A stretch of 64,000 nt of DNA, from assembly GCF_035918395.1 (NCBI RefSeq), contig NZ_CP142362.1:4377501-4441500 (forward strand). Reading direction: 5' to 3'. A program made the translations under genes and the position numbers. Each line of letters begins with the position of its first letter. Position 1 is the first letter of the stretch. The stretch is from Mycolicibacterium sp. ND9-15 (lineage in GTDB: Bacteria; Actinomycetota; Actinomycetes; Mycobacteriales; Mycobacteriaceae). Below are positions 1 to 8,683 of this stretch, piece after piece. The notes under the pieces are model-generated. The model was not told the origin of the DNA. It made no database searches and was given only the letters and a program-made list of their open reading frames with translations.

Positions 1-73
1 CGCGCATCCGGTTCTTCACATCGCGCCAACGACCGTCGAGCGCATTGCGCAGATGTTCGGCAGTGGTGGTCAT
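1..73 (-). CDS. N-terminal start of a probable acyl-CoA dehydrogenase/oxidase (partial, runs off the window)
   Basis: The minus strand has an ATG at 73 followed by 24 open codons that begin MTTTAEHLRNALDGRWRDVK and run off the left edge. From memory this resembles the N-terminus of long acyl-CoA dehydrogenase/oxidase-like FadE proteins of mycobacteria, but 24 residues are too few to assign a family. A GGAGGG lies about 12 nt upstream of the ATG, rather far for a ribosome binding site. The gene diverges from the VIT-family gene at 175. The reading frame is fairly secure; the product is a weak inference. Confidence 0.45.
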   Translation of the reverse strand, partial: MTTTAEHLRNALDGRWRDVKNRMR

Positions 74-174
74 GACTCGACGGTAGCCCTCCGCGCGCTG
101 GCCCAAACTGTGATGTCGCAAACCAAGGTCTACCTGAGTGAACGCACACCCAGGCGCCGGAGTTCAATCAGGCC

Positions 175-903
175 ATGACGAACCCGAACGGGGAAAGTGG
201 GCTGACGCGTCCGCACGATTTCGACCACCGCCACGGCGATGTCAGCGGCGGGTGGTTGCGGGCGGCGACATTCGGCGCGATGGACGGTCTGGTCTCCAAC
301 ACCGCGCTGATCGCCGGTGTGGGTGCGGCGGCCGACGCACATACCGTCGTCCTCAGCGGATTCGCCGGTCTCGCTGCCGGCGCCTTTTCGATGGCGCTGG
401 GCGAGTACACCTCGGTCAAGACCGCCAACGAGCAGATCGAGTCCGAAGTCCATCTCGAGCGCCGCGCGTTTCGTACACATCCGCAGGCCGAGAAGGACGA
501 ACTCGCCGACATGTTGATGCAGATGGGCGTCTCGGGGCACACCGCAGCAGTCGCGACAGAGGAGATACACCGCGACGAGAACCGCGCGATCAACTTCCAC
601 CTGGTGCAGGAGATCGGCATCGACCCGAGTGAGAAACCGTCGCCCCTCGTTGCGGCGGTGTCGTCGTTCATCACGTTCGCGATCGGGGCGGTGACCCCGC
701 TGATCCCTTACTTCCTCGGGTTCGAGAGCCTGTGGATGGGGCTGCTCTTCGGCGGTCTCGGGCTCATGATTGCGGGTGGAGTCGCCTCGCGGTTCACCAG
801 GAAGCCGCTGTGGTTCGCATCGATGCGACAACTTTTCTTCGGAATGGTGGCCATTGCCGCGACGTATGTCGTCGGGCTGCTGGTCGGATCGGTGGTCACG
901 TGA
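175..903 (+). CDS. VIT1/CCC1-family membrane protein (putative Fe/Mn transporter)
   Basis: A 242-aa integral membrane protein of the VIT1/CCC1 family, whose characterised members move Fe2+ or Mn2+ out of the cytosol. The N-terminal half carries the family signature: GAMDGLVSNTALIAG in the first helix, then a second helix rich in Gly/Ala ending in ALGEYTSVKTA. An acidic/His-rich cytosolic segment follows (about residues 80-150, with several Glu and the HRDENRAINFH stretch), corresponding to the metal-binding domain of the family. Three further hydrophobic helices end at the C-terminus. The ATG at 175 is chosen because the conserved first helix begins about 30 residues in; the Shine-Dalgarno sequence is poor. 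It stands alone between a divergent gene and a convergent MFS gene, so context adds nothing. Substrate is inferred from family only. Confidence 0.85.
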   Translation: MTNPNGESGLTRPHDFDHRHGDVSGGWLRAATFGAMDGLVSNTALIAGVGAAADAHTVVLSGFAGLAAGAFSMALGEYTSVKTANEQIESEVHLERRAFRTHPQAEKDELADMLMQMGVSGHTAAVATEEIHRDENRAINFHLVQEIGIDPSEKPSPLVAAVSSFITFAIGAVTPLIPYFLGFESLWMGLLFGGLGLMIAGGVASRFTRKPLWFASMRQLFFGMVAIAATYVVGLLVGSVVT

Positions 904-972
904 CGCTTTTTTGAGCTCTAGCGTGAAACCGCCGGCGACATCTCGCGCACAAGCGCACGTTCGGCGCCGTGA

Positions 973-2181
973 TCAGCTGTCGCTGCCGACGGTGATCGCG
1001 GTCGCCTCGCTCACCTCGTCGAGTTCGGCCTCGTCGGCGTCGATGCCCTCCAGGTGGGACCGGGTGAGCGCCAGGACGCCCGCGCCCAACAACACCGCAC
1101 CCGCGCCGACCCAGTACGGCATGTGCACGCTCACCTGCTCACCGAGCACGCCGGCCAGCCATGGCGCGAGCGCGGCGCCGGAGAACCGTACGAAGCTGTA
1201 GGCCGCCGAGGCCACGCCGCGTTCGACGGGGGTGGCTTTCATCACGGTTTCGGTGATCAGCGTGTTGTTGATGCCGATGAACAGCCCAGCCACCACCACG
1301 CACGTCGCGAGCACTGCCCTGGTCTCGGTCGCAATGGCCATCACGACCAGCGTCGCCGTCATCGCCACCAGGTTGACGAGCAGCACGGGCACGGTGCCGA
1401 ACCGGTGCGCAAGCCGCGGCGCGACCACCACCGAGGTGAAGGCCAGCGCGACGCCCCAGCCGAAGAAGACCAGCCCGATTTCGTGTGCGCCCATGTCGAG
1501 CGGAAACGGCGTGAACGCCAGCAGGGTGAAAAAGCCGAAGTTGTACAGCAGCGCGGTGATCGCCACCCCCAGCAGCCCGCGGTGCCGCAACGCGCGGAAC
1601 GGATCGGCCAGTGTGGTGACGCGCTGGGCGCGCGGGGTCGACGGCAGCAGCACGGCGGTCACCACAAGCGCGAGCGTCATCAATGCCGACACGCCGAAGA
1701 ACGGCCCACGCCACGAGATCGACCCGAGCGCACCGCCGATGAGCGGGCCCACCGCGATGCCCAGGCCCAGCGCCGCCTCGTAGAGGATGATGGCCTGCGC
1801 CACCGAGCCGCGGGCCGAGCTGACGATCGTGGCCAGCGCGGTGGCGATGAACAGTGCATTGCCCAGACCCCAAAGTGCCCGCCAGCCAACGATTTCCATC
1901 ACGCTTTCAGAGAGTCCGGCCAGGCCGGCGCCGGCGATGATGACGGCCAGGCCGACCAGCAGCGTGCGCTTGGGGCCGATCCGGCTCGCCACCACACCCG
2001 TGATGAGCATGGCCACGCCCATGACCGCCATGTAGCTGGTGAACAACAGCGACACCTGCGACGGCGACGCGTCGAGGTTCTCGGCGATCGGCTTGAGAAT
2101 CGGGTCGACGAGGCCGATGCCCATGAACGCGACGACGCACGCGAAGGCAACGGCCCACACAGCTTTGGGTTGACGCCACAT
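973..2181 (-). CDS. MFS transporter, drug-efflux type
   Basis: A major facilitator permease of about 402 aa with the usual alternating hydrophobic helices. The loop after helix 2 holds the MFS motif A variant SRIGPKRTLLVG, and WRALWGLGNALF follows in the next helices, as in DHA-type proton-driven efflux pumps. The frame could open with a GTG at 2208 that overlaps the marR stop (GTGA). I prefer the ATG at 2181 because AAAGGAGAG lies 9 nt upstream of it and it starts directly before the first helix. It is the second gene of a MarR-MFS operon, so it is probably repressed by that regulator until a ligand, perhaps a pump substrate, is bound. Substrate unknown. Confidence 0.85.
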   Translation of the reverse strand: MWRQPKAVWAVAFACVVAFMGIGLVDPILKPIAENLDASPSQVSLLFTSYMAVMGVAMLITGVVASRIGPKRTLLVGLAVIIAGAGLAGLSESVMEIVGWRALWGLGNALFIATALATIVSSARGSVAQAIILYEAALGLGIAVGPLIGGALGSISWRGPFFGVSALMTLALVVTAVLLPSTPRAQRVTTLADPFRALRHRGLLGVAITALLYNFGFFTLLAFTPFPLDMGAHEIGLVFFGWGVALAFTSVVVAPRLAHRFGTVPVLLVNLVAMTATLVVMAIATETRAVLATCVVVAGLFIGINNTLITETVMKATPVERGVASAAYSFVRFSGAALAPWLAGVLGEQVSVHMPYWVGAGAVLLGAGVLALTRSHLEGIDADEAELDEVSEATAITVGSDS

Positions 2182-2204
2182 GGGGGCGATCTCTCCTTTG
2201 ATGG

Positions 2205-2645
2205 TCACTTGGTGATGGTGTCGGGAGTGGCCGCGTCGGTCAGCAGCCGACGCAGCACGCGCACCGCGTCGGTGAGCGTCTCCCGATCGGCGGCGTCGAG
2301 CCGCTCGAGGTACGGATCGATTGCCGCACCGCGGTCCGACCTGACTTGTCGTAGCGTGTCGACACCCTTGGGCGTGATGCGGATCAGCACCGCGCGCGCG
2401 TCGTCGGGGTCGATGGTGCGCGACACCATGCCCGCGTCCTCGAGCCGGCGAACCTGGGTCGTCATCGTCGGCTGTGAGCAGTGGTCGAGCGCGGCCAGAT
2501 CGGAGATGCGGGCCTGGCCTTGGTCTTCGATCGTGGACAACAACCGGGCCTGGGCATAACCGAGGGGAAGACGGACCCGCTGGGTAGCCAGTCGGTTGAT
2601 CCGGGCGACCACGGACAGCAGATCGGCTCCGAGGGTCTGGGTCAT
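2205..2645 (-). CDS. MarR-family transcriptional regulator
   Basis: A winged-helix regulator of 146 aa. The DNA-binding core is recognisable: YAQARLLSTIEDQGQARISDLAALDHCSQPTMTTQVRRLEDAGMV, with the wing DPDDARAVLIRITPKG. MarR proteins are dimers that block a nearby promoter and release on ligand binding. The open frame extends to 2801, but I choose the ATG at 2645: GGTGGG stands just upstream, and the extra 52 residues are Arg/Ser-rich and would cover the divergent promoter region. It is cotranscribed with the MFS gene (stop and GTG start overlap) and divergent from the ECF transporter, the same arrangement as Rv2327 beside Rv2326c in M. tuberculosis. Confidence 0.9.
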   Translation of the reverse strand: MTQTLGADLLSVVARINRLATQRVRLPLGYAQARLLSTIEDQGQARISDLAALDHCSQPTMTTQVRRLEDAGMVSRTIDPDDARAVLIRITPKGVDTLRQVRSDRGAAIDPYLERLDAADRETLTDAVRVLRRLLTDAATPDTITK

Positions 2646-2658
2646 CCCACCACTATTG

Positions 2659-2673
2659 CATAGTTTCTCTATG
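2659..2673. promoter_or_regulatory. Candidate MarR operator (palindrome upstream of marR)
   Basis: A 15-bp inverted repeat with arms CATAG and CTATG and a 5-nt centre, 13 bp upstream of the marR start codon, in an AT-rich patch between divergent genes. Position and dyad symmetry suit autoregulation by the adjacent MarR protein. The functional role is inferred from position and symmetry. Confidence 0.45.
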
Positions 2674-2740
2674 TGTTTCAAAACGTCGCCGGTCACAGCA
2701 CCGTGGCGGGCCGACCGATCCCGGCTGGCAGAATCGGGCA

Positions 2741-4783
2741 ATGACCGCGACCGGGGACCGAACTCGCCGCACCGGTCGCATGCGTCCCGTCGAACTGGCA
2801 CAGGCCTCCGTCATCGCGGCACTGTGCGCGGCCACGGCCATCATCGCGGTGGTGGTCCCGTTCGCGGCCGGTTTGTCTCTGCTCGGCACGGTTCCGATGG
2901 GTCTGCTGGCGTACCGCTACCGGTTGCGGGTCCTGCTCACGGCGACGGTCGCGGGGGGCATCATCGCGTTTTTGATCGCGGGCATGGGCGGCTTCATGAC
3001 CGTCGTCAACTGCGCCTACATCGGCGGGCTGACCGGCACCGTGCGGCGGCGTGGCCGCGGCACGCCGACCGTCTTGTTCGCCGCGGTGATCGCCGGGGCC
3101 GTGTTCGGCGCGGCCGTCGTGGTGGCGCTGGTCATCCTGGCGCGGCTGCGTCACCTGATCTTCGAGTCGGTCACCGCGAACGTCGACGGGGCTGCCGCGG
3201 TGATCGCCCGCATCCCGGGAATGGAGAGTTTCGCCGAGCAACTCAAACGTGACTTCGCGACCGCGCTGGAGTACTGGCCGGTGCTGTTCTTCGGTTTCGG
3301 GGTGCTGTCGATCACGTTCGTCAGCCTCGTCGGCTGGTGGGCGCTGTCGCGCGTGATGGAACGGCTGGCCGGCATCCCCGATGTGCACAAGCTCGAGTTC
3401 TGCCCCGATGACACCGCCCCGATTGGCCCGGTTCCCGCGCGGCTGCGCGACGTCCGATTCCGCTACCCAAGCGCCGACCACGACGCGCTGGGCCCGGTCT
3501 CGCTCAACGTCGAGCCGGGGGAGCACCTCGCCGTCACGGGCGCCAACGGATCGGGTAAGACGACGCTGATGCTGATACTGGCCGGGCGCGAGCCGACAGC
3601 GGGCAGGATCGAACGGCCGGGCGCCGTCGGACTGGGCCGCATCGGCGGCACAGCGGTGATCATGCAGCACCCCGAGAGCCAGGTGCTGGGCACCCGTGTC
3701 GCCGACGACGTGGTCTGGGGGTTACCGCCCGGCAAGGCCACCGACGTAGATCAGTTGCTCGCCGAGGTCGGCCTGGACGGGCTGGCCGAACGCGACACCG
3801 GCGGGCTGTCCGGCGGCGAACTGCAGCGGCTCGCCGTGGCGGCCGCGCTCGCGCGCGAGCCGTCCCTGATGATCGCCGACGAGGTGACCAGCATGGTCGA
3901 CCAGCAGGGTCGCGATGGGCTGATGTCGGTACTGTCCGGGTTGACCCGTCGCCACCAGATGTCGCTGGTGCACATCACCCACTACAACGACGAGGCCGAC
4001 GCGGCCGATCGCACGGTCGACCTGACGGGGAACGGCGGCGCCGCGGACAACACCGACATGGTGGAATCCGCCGACGCTCCGGCCGCGACTGTCACCCCGG
4101 GCGCTGACACCGCTCCGGTGCTGGAAGTAAAAGACGTCAGCCACGAGTACGGCAGCGGTACCCCATGGGCGGCGACGGCATTGCGCGACATCACCTTCAC
4201 CGTGCACGAGGGTGACGGCGTGTTGATCCACGGGCTCAACGGGTCGGGCAAGTCGACCCTGGCCTGGATCATGGCGGGACTGACCGAGCCGACCGCGGGA
4301 GCATGCCTGCTCGACGGTAAGCCGGCATCGGATCAGGTTGGCGCCGTGGCGATCTCGTTCCAGGCCGCGCGGCTGCAGCTGATGCGCGGTCGCGTCGACC
4401 GCGAGATCGCCTCGGCCGCCGGTTTCTCCCCGCGTGACCGCGCCCGGGTTCTCGACGCATTGTCCACCGTCGGCTTGGATCCGACGTTGGCGACCCGGCG
4501 CATCGACCAGCTCAGCGGCGGCCAGATGCGGCGGGTGGTCCTCGCCGGGCTGCTCGCCCGCTCGCCGCGTGCCCTCATCCTCGACGAGCCGCTGGCCGGT
4601 CTGGATGCCACGAGTCAGCGCGGGCTGCTGCGTCTGCTGGAGGACCTTCGCCGCCGCGCCGGGCTGACTGTCGTCGTGATCTCCCACGACTTCGCGGGGC
4701 TGGAGCAACTGTGCCCGCGCACACTGCATCTAGAAGGCGGCGCGCTGGTACCCGCCCCGACGGCAGCGGGAGGTCTCCCGTGA
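2741..4783 (+). CDS. ECF-type ABC transporter: membrane domain fused to two CbiO-like ATPases (Rv2326c-like)
   Basis: A 680-aa fusion. Residues about 15-210 form a multi-helix membrane domain resembling the substrate-capture or DUF2232-like part of ECF transporters. Two ABC ATPase domains follow. The first has Walker A GANGSGKTT, signature LSGGELQR and Walker B SLMIADE. The second has Walker A GLNGSGKST, signature LSGGQMRR and Walker B ALILDEP. The two ATPases therefore form the whole energising module in one chain. The downstream gene overlaps by 4 bp (GTGA) and encodes the EcfT-like subunit. Order and size match M. tuberculosis Rv2326c/Rv2325c. Group members take up vitamins or metal ions (Co, Ni); the substrate here is unknown. 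Confidence 0.88.
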   Translation: MTATGDRTRRTGRMRPVELAQASVIAALCAATAIIAVVVPFAAGLSLLGTVPMGLLAYRYRLRVLLTATVAGGIIAFLIAGMGGFMTVVNCAYIGGLTGTVRRRGRGTPTVLFAAVIAGAVFGAAVVVALVILARLRHLIFESVTANVDGAAAVIARIPGMESFAEQLKRDFATALEYWPVLFFGFGVLSITFVSLVGWWALSRVMERLAGIPDVHKLEFCPDDTAPIGPVPARLRDVRFRYPSADHDALGPVSLNVEPGEHLAVTGANGSGKTTLMLILAGREPTAGRIERPGAVGLGRIGGTAVIMQHPESQVLGTRVADDVVWGLPPGKATDVDQLLAEVGLDGLAERDTGGLSGGELQRLAVAAALAREPSLMIADEVTSMVDQQGRDGLMSVLSGLTRRHQMSLVHITHYNDEADAADRTVDLTGNGGAADNTDMVESADAPAATVTPGADTAPVLEVKDVSHEYGSGTPWAATALRDITFTVHEGDGVLIHGLNGSGKSTLAWIMAGLTEPTAGACLLDGKPASDQVGAVAISFQAARLQLMRGRVDREIASAAGFSPRDRARVLDALSTVGLDPTLATRRIDQLSGGQMRRVVLAGLLARSPRALILDEPLAGLDATSQRGLLRLLEDLRRRAGLTVVVISHDFAGLEQLCPRTLHLEGGALVPAPTAAGGLP

Positions 4784-5628
4784 CGGCGGCACCGACGAGG
4801 CGGCGTCAGCGCAGGGCGGTCGTGCTGCTGCGGCCGGTGCCCGGCAACAGCGTCGTCCATCAACTCTGGGCCGGCACAAAACTTGTGGTGGTCGCCGCCA
4901 TCGGCGTCCTGATGACCTTTTATCCAGGATGGGTGCCGATCGGCGCGGTCGCGGCGCTGGTGCTCATCGCGGCGCGACTGGCCGACATCCCGCGCGGCGC
5001 GCTCCCGTCGGTGCCGCGCTGGTTGTGGATCCTGCTGTTTTTCGGCGGCTTGACGGCGACGTTCGCCGGCGGCAGCCCGATCATCTCCATGGGCTCGGTC
5101 GACGTGGGGCTGGGCGGCCTGCTGAACTTCCTGCGCATCACCGCTTTGTCGATCGTGCTGCTTGGACTAGGCGCGATGGTGTCGTGGACCACCAACGTCG
5201 CCGAGATCGCCCCCGCCGTCGCCACATTGGGCCGGCCACTGCGGGTGCTACGGATCCCCGTCGACGGCTGGGCGGTGGCACTGGCGTTGGCGCTGCGGGC
5301 CTTCCCGATGCTGATCGACGAGTTCCGGGTGCTCTACGCCGCCCGCAATCTGCGGCCGAAGCAGCTACCCGTGCGCCGTCGGGGACGGTGGCGGCGGTGG
5401 TGGCTCGAAGCGATCGACCTGCTGGCGGCGGCGATCACCGTCGCGCTGCGGCGCGCCGACGAGATGGGGGATGCGATCACCGCGCGGGGCGGCGCCGGAC
5501 AGATCTCGGCCGCACCGTCACGCCCGAAAGCCATTGACTGGTGGGCGTTTCTCATCGTCGCGGTGGTATGCGGGGTGGCGCTTGCGCTGGAGTTGACGGT
5601 GCTCGGAACCAGCGCCGCGACCCGTTGA
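4780..5628 (+). CDS. EcfT/CbiQ-like transmembrane coupling protein (Rv2325c-like)
   Basis: An integral membrane protein of 282 aa, the length I recall for Rv2325c. Four or more hydrophobic helices lie between residues 25 and 180, followed by the EcfT cytosolic region, which holds the short-Arg coupling motifs: ALALRAFPMLIDEFRVLYAARNLRP and ADEMGDAITARGGAG. The second of these resembles the conserved A-R-G motif that docks on the ATPase. The GTG start at 4780 is chosen because GGGAGG lies 6 nt upstream and it overlaps the ATPase stop; the longer open frame would begin inside the ATPase gene. The gene ends directly against the convergent uspC stop. Confidence 0.87.
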   Translation: MTAAPTRRRQRRAVVLLRPVPGNSVVHQLWAGTKLVVVAAIGVLMTFYPGWVPIGAVAALVLIAARLADIPRGALPSVPRWLWILLFFGGLTATFAGGSPIISMGSVDVGLGGLLNFLRITALSIVLLGLGAMVSWTTNVAEIAPAVATLGRPLRVLRIPVDGWAVALALALRAFPMLIDEFRVLYAARNLRPKQLPVRRRGRWRRWWLEAIDLLAAAITVALRRADEMGDAITARGGAGQISAAPSRPKAIDWWAFLIVAVVCGVALALELTVLGTSAATR

Positions 5629-6957
5629 TCACCGCCGCGCAGCGGTGTTGGCGGCGTCCTGCGCCTCGGTCAAAGTCACCGGCACGTCGCGACGGCCGAG
5701 GAACATCTCGTCGAAGTAGGGTTTGAGCGCATCGAATCCCGCGGCGAAGCCGGCGCCACCGGGGGCCGCGATGCGCGGGCCGCCGAGTACCTCGAAGAAC
5801 GCGCTCACATCGACGCCGCGGGATCGCCAGTAGTCGTGGTAGACCGGTTGGGCCGCAAGCACCGCCGGAATCGCCGCGCCGCCGGCACCGAGATACGTGT
5901 TGCCGCGGGCACTGCCCATCCAGGCCAGCACCTTTCGCACCGCCTCCGGATGCTCGCTGGCCGAATTACCCGCAGCCGCAATCCCGTTCGTCACGCTGAC
6001 CCGGCCCGCCGGGCCCTCGGGCAGCAGCGCGACCCCCCACCGGAACGGGGCTGCGTCGGCGACCGCCGCCAGGTTGTAGGTCCCCGACTGGAACAGCGCC
6101 ATCCTGCCCTGCAGGAACTGGTTACGGGAGAAGTCACCGTTGTCGTTGGTGGCCGACGCCGGCGGAGCGACGTGATCGCTGTTGATCAGCCCCACCAGGT
6201 ACTCGAAGGCTTGCGCGGCCTCGGGGTTGTCGAACGCGAACCGGTCGCCGACGGAGAACACTCCGCCCGCCGAACCGATGTAGTTCAGGTAGATGCCCTG
6301 CAGATCGTTGGCGGCGTTGTACCCCCACTGCCGGATCCGCTGGGCGTCGAAGCCCGGCGTGCCGGCAGCGCGGCCGCCGCGATCCACGGTGAGCCGGGCC
6401 AGCAGTGGCCGCAGCGTGTCGGCGGCCGAGTCCGGCGACCAGCGCAGCGTGGAAAGCGCGCTCGGGTCGACCCCCGCCGCGTCGAGCAGGTCGGCGTTGA
6501 AGTACAGCCCGATGCCGGCGTCGGTCAGCTGCGGCACCCCCCACAGCGCACCACTGCGGGTGAACTGGCCGACCACTGACGGATCCCACGCCCGAGACGC
6601 GTCCTCGCCCAGCAGGCGGCCGATGTTCAGCAACCGCCCGCTGTCGGCGTACTCGGCGAAATAGGCGTTGCTGATCCAGAAGATGTCGTCCGCGCCACCA
6701 CCCGCGACGTCCGTGCGCAGCGTGTCGAAATACGTAGAGTAGGCAACGACGTTCAACCGCACCTCGATGTCTGGGTGCTCACGACTGAACTCGGCGAACG
6801 ACTTTCGGTAGGCCTCGGCGACCTGCTCGTCCCACAGGCGCACGGTCACCACGGTGCGCCCGCCCGAATCGGTCGACTGCCCAAGCAGCACGGCCGCGAC
6901 GAGCAACACGGCAGCGGTTACCGCCACACCTGCCGCGAAAAGTGTCGAAAACCTCAT
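5629..6957 (-). CDS. uspC: UspC-like sugar-binding protein of an ABC importer
   Basis: An extracytoplasmic solute-binding protein of 442 aa (family 1 type; M. tuberculosis UspC, Rv2318, binds amino-sugar derivatives and is about 440 aa). After an N-terminal hydrophobic segment (about residues 5-27) the mature fold begins TVVTVRLWDEQVAEAYRKSF. It contains the typical solute-binding segments FSRNQFLQGRMALFQSGTYNL and GIAAAGNSASEHPEAVRKVL. I see no cysteine in the first 40 residues, so the lipobox usual for such proteins is missing and anchoring may be by an uncleaved helix. The ATG at 6957 overlaps the uspB stop (ATGA). It is the last gene of uspA-uspB-uspC; no ATPase is present, as in M. tuberculosis, so a shared MsmK/SugC-like ATPase must serve it. 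Confidence 0.87.
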   Translation of the reverse strand: MRFSTLFAAGVAVTAAVLLVAAVLLGQSTDSGGRTVVTVRLWDEQVAEAYRKSFAEFSREHPDIEVRLNVVAYSTYFDTLRTDVAGGGADDIFWISNAYFAEYADSGRLLNIGRLLGEDASRAWDPSVVGQFTRSGALWGVPQLTDAGIGLYFNADLLDAAGVDPSALSTLRWSPDSAADTLRPLLARLTVDRGGRAAGTPGFDAQRIRQWGYNAANDLQGIYLNYIGSAGGVFSVGDRFAFDNPEAAQAFEYLVGLINSDHVAPPASATNDNGDFSRNQFLQGRMALFQSGTYNLAAVADAAPFRWGVALLPEGPAGRVSVTNGIAAAGNSASEHPEAVRKVLAWMGSARGNTYLGAGGAAIPAVLAAQPVYHDYWRSRGVDVSAFFEVLGGPRIAAPGGAGFAAGFDALKPYFDEMFLGRRDVPVTLTEAQDAANTAARR

Positions 6958-7781
6958 TTCAGTCCCGTCACCACGATCGAGCGCACGATGTGGCGGCCCA
7001 GCGCGACGAACAGCACGAGCAGCGGCACGATCGCAACCGTCGTCGCCGCCATCACCAAGGTCCACTGCGCGTTGTACCGCGACTGCAGGCCGGCGGTCGC
7101 GACCGTCAGCACCTGCCACCGGCCGCCGCTCGTGATCACCAGCGGCCACATGAAGCTGTTCCACTGCGAGACAACGGTGATCAGGGCCAGCGTCACCAGG
7201 ATCGGCCTGCTCGCCGGCAGCACGACGTGAACGATCACATCCAGCGTGTTGGCGCCGTCGATACGCGCAGCGTCGATGAGATCGCCTGGGATGGTGCGGA
7301 AGTACTCACGCAGCAGAAAGATCGCGTACGGCGAGCCGAACATGAACGGGAGCACCAACGCCCAGAACGTGTTACGCAGGCCGGCTTCGGCCATCATCAG
7401 GTACAGCGGCACGACCGTCACGGTCGCCGGCACCATGAGCGTCGCGACGTACACCCAGAACAACGCGTCACGGCCGGGAAACCGCAGACGCGCGAACGCG
7501 TATGCCGCCAGCACGGAGAAGGTCAGCTGGCCGAGCAGGATGACCGCGGTCATCAGCGCAGTCACCGCAAGCGCCCGGCCGAACCCAGCGTCGGCGAGAT
7601 CCGCGTAGTTCTGCAGGGTCGGTGTGGTGGGCAGCGACAACGGCGACTCGGTGTCGAACCGACTCGGGTCTCGCAGCGAGGTCAGCACACCGAGCACGAA
7701 GGGAGCCAACGTGATCAGCGCCCCGGCCAGCAAGACGGGATAGATGAGGACCGCGGATGCGGCCCGGCTAGGCGACGTCAT
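6954..7781 (-). CDS. uspB: UspB-like sugar ABC transporter permease
   Basis: A permease of 275 aa in the MalG group of binding-protein-dependent transporters. Six hydrophobic helices are visible. The conserved cytosolic EAA loop reads DAARIDGANTLDVIVHVVLP (about residues 180-199), the contact site for the ATPase. The C-terminus ends in a helix with IVRSIVVTGLK. It overlaps uspA by 14 bp upstream and uspC by 4 bp downstream, so translation of the three genes is probably coupled. It corresponds to Rv2317 in M. tuberculosis. Confidence 0.88.
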   Translation of the reverse strand: MTSPSRAASAVLIYPVLLAGALITLAPFVLGVLTSLRDPSRFDTESPLSLPTTPTLQNYADLADAGFGRALAVTALMTAVILLGQLTFSVLAAYAFARLRFPGRDALFWVYVATLMVPATVTVVPLYLMMAEAGLRNTFWALVLPFMFGSPYAIFLLREYFRTIPGDLIDAARIDGANTLDVIVHVVLPASRPILVTLALITVVSQWNSFMWPLVITSGGRWQVLTVATAGLQSRYNAQWTLVMAATTVAIVPLLVLFVALGRHIVRSIVVTGLK

Positions 7782-8646
7782 AGCTGGTCCGTCGCCGGAA
7801 GTAGAGCTGCTGGACGATCGTCACACCGACCAGCAGCACGAACAGCACCACCGCCATGACCGCGGCCCGTCCCACCGCAGCCGCGCCGAACGCCTCGGCG
7901 TAGATGCGATGCGCCAGCAGGTCGGTCCGGTTCTGCGGTCCGCCGCCGGTCAACGCGTACACGGTGTCGAAAACCTGTGCCGCGCTGATGATCCCCGTCA
8001 CCAGAACGAAGAACAGCGTCGGCCGCAGCATCGGCAGCGTGATGTGCCGGAATCGCTGCCATGTCGTCGCCCCGTCAGTGCGTGCCGCGTTGTGGATGTC
8101 CTCGGGAATGTTGAGGATCCCGGCCAGGAAAAACAGCGTCACGTATCCCGCGTTGGTCCACACCACCACCGCCGAGACGACCGGCAGCGCCAGCGTCGGG
8201 TCGGTGAGCCATCCGATCTGGCGGCCGAGGAGGGCGCTGACCGCGCCGTCGGTGGGGGCGAGGATCCAGCGCCAGAGCACCGCGATCGCCAGCGGCGCGC
8301 AGATCCACGGCAGCACGTAGAGCGTCCGGAAGATCCCGCTGCCGGGCAGTCCGCGGGACAACAGTGCGGCCGCGGCCAATCCCAACAGCGTCTGCGTCGG
8401 CACCACCAACGCGACGAACGACACCGTGACCACCAGCGACGTGCCGAAGGACGGATCCGTCAGCACCGACTGCCAATTGTGCAGTCCCACATACTCCATC
8501 GGCCTCAACAGGTCCCACCGGTGCAACGACAGCCATAGCACCACGAGCATGGGCAGCAACATGAACGCGACGACTCCGAACAGGCTCGGCGCCAGGAGCG
8601 CGTACCCGGTTGCGGTCATGCGGCGATGCTGTGCCATCCGAGTCAT
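7768..8646 (-). CDS. uspA: UspA-like sugar ABC transporter permease
   Basis: A permease of 292 aa in the MalF/UgpA group, with six helices and the EAA loop NAARTDGATTWQRFRHITLP (about residues 186-205). It is the first gene of the uspABC operon and is divergent from tldD, with only 37 bp between the two starts, so the promoters overlap. Alternative starts exist at 8637 and 8619; no strong Shine-Dalgarno sequence decides between them. It corresponds to Rv2316 in M. tuberculosis. Confidence 0.87.
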   Translation of the reverse strand: MTRMAQHRRMTATGYALLAPSLFGVVAFMLLPMLVVLWLSLHRWDLLRPMEYVGLHNWQSVLTDPSFGTSLVVTVSFVALVVPTQTLLGLAAAALLSRGLPGSGIFRTLYVLPWICAPLAIAVLWRWILAPTDGAVSALLGRQIGWLTDPTLALPVVSAVVVWTNAGYVTLFFLAGILNIPEDIHNAARTDGATTWQRFRHITLPMLRPTLFFVLVTGIISAAQVFDTVYALTGGGPQNRTDLLAHRIYAEAFGAAAVGRAAVMAVVLFVLLVGVTIVQQLYFRRRTSYDVA

Positions 8647-8683
8647 TAAAGCGGGCCGAGGGCGCCACCACTACGGTGGTGAC

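Noticed and set aside
1054..2559. Long plus-strand open frame of about 500 codons opposite the MFS and MarR genes
   Set aside because: Antisense to well-supported genes; highly enriched in Arg, His and Gln with no domain.
8426..8683. N-terminal extension of TldD by 86 residues
   Set aside because: It overlaps the uspA coding sequence and start region on the other strand; the GTG at 8684 with GGTGGTGA upstream gives the normal family length.
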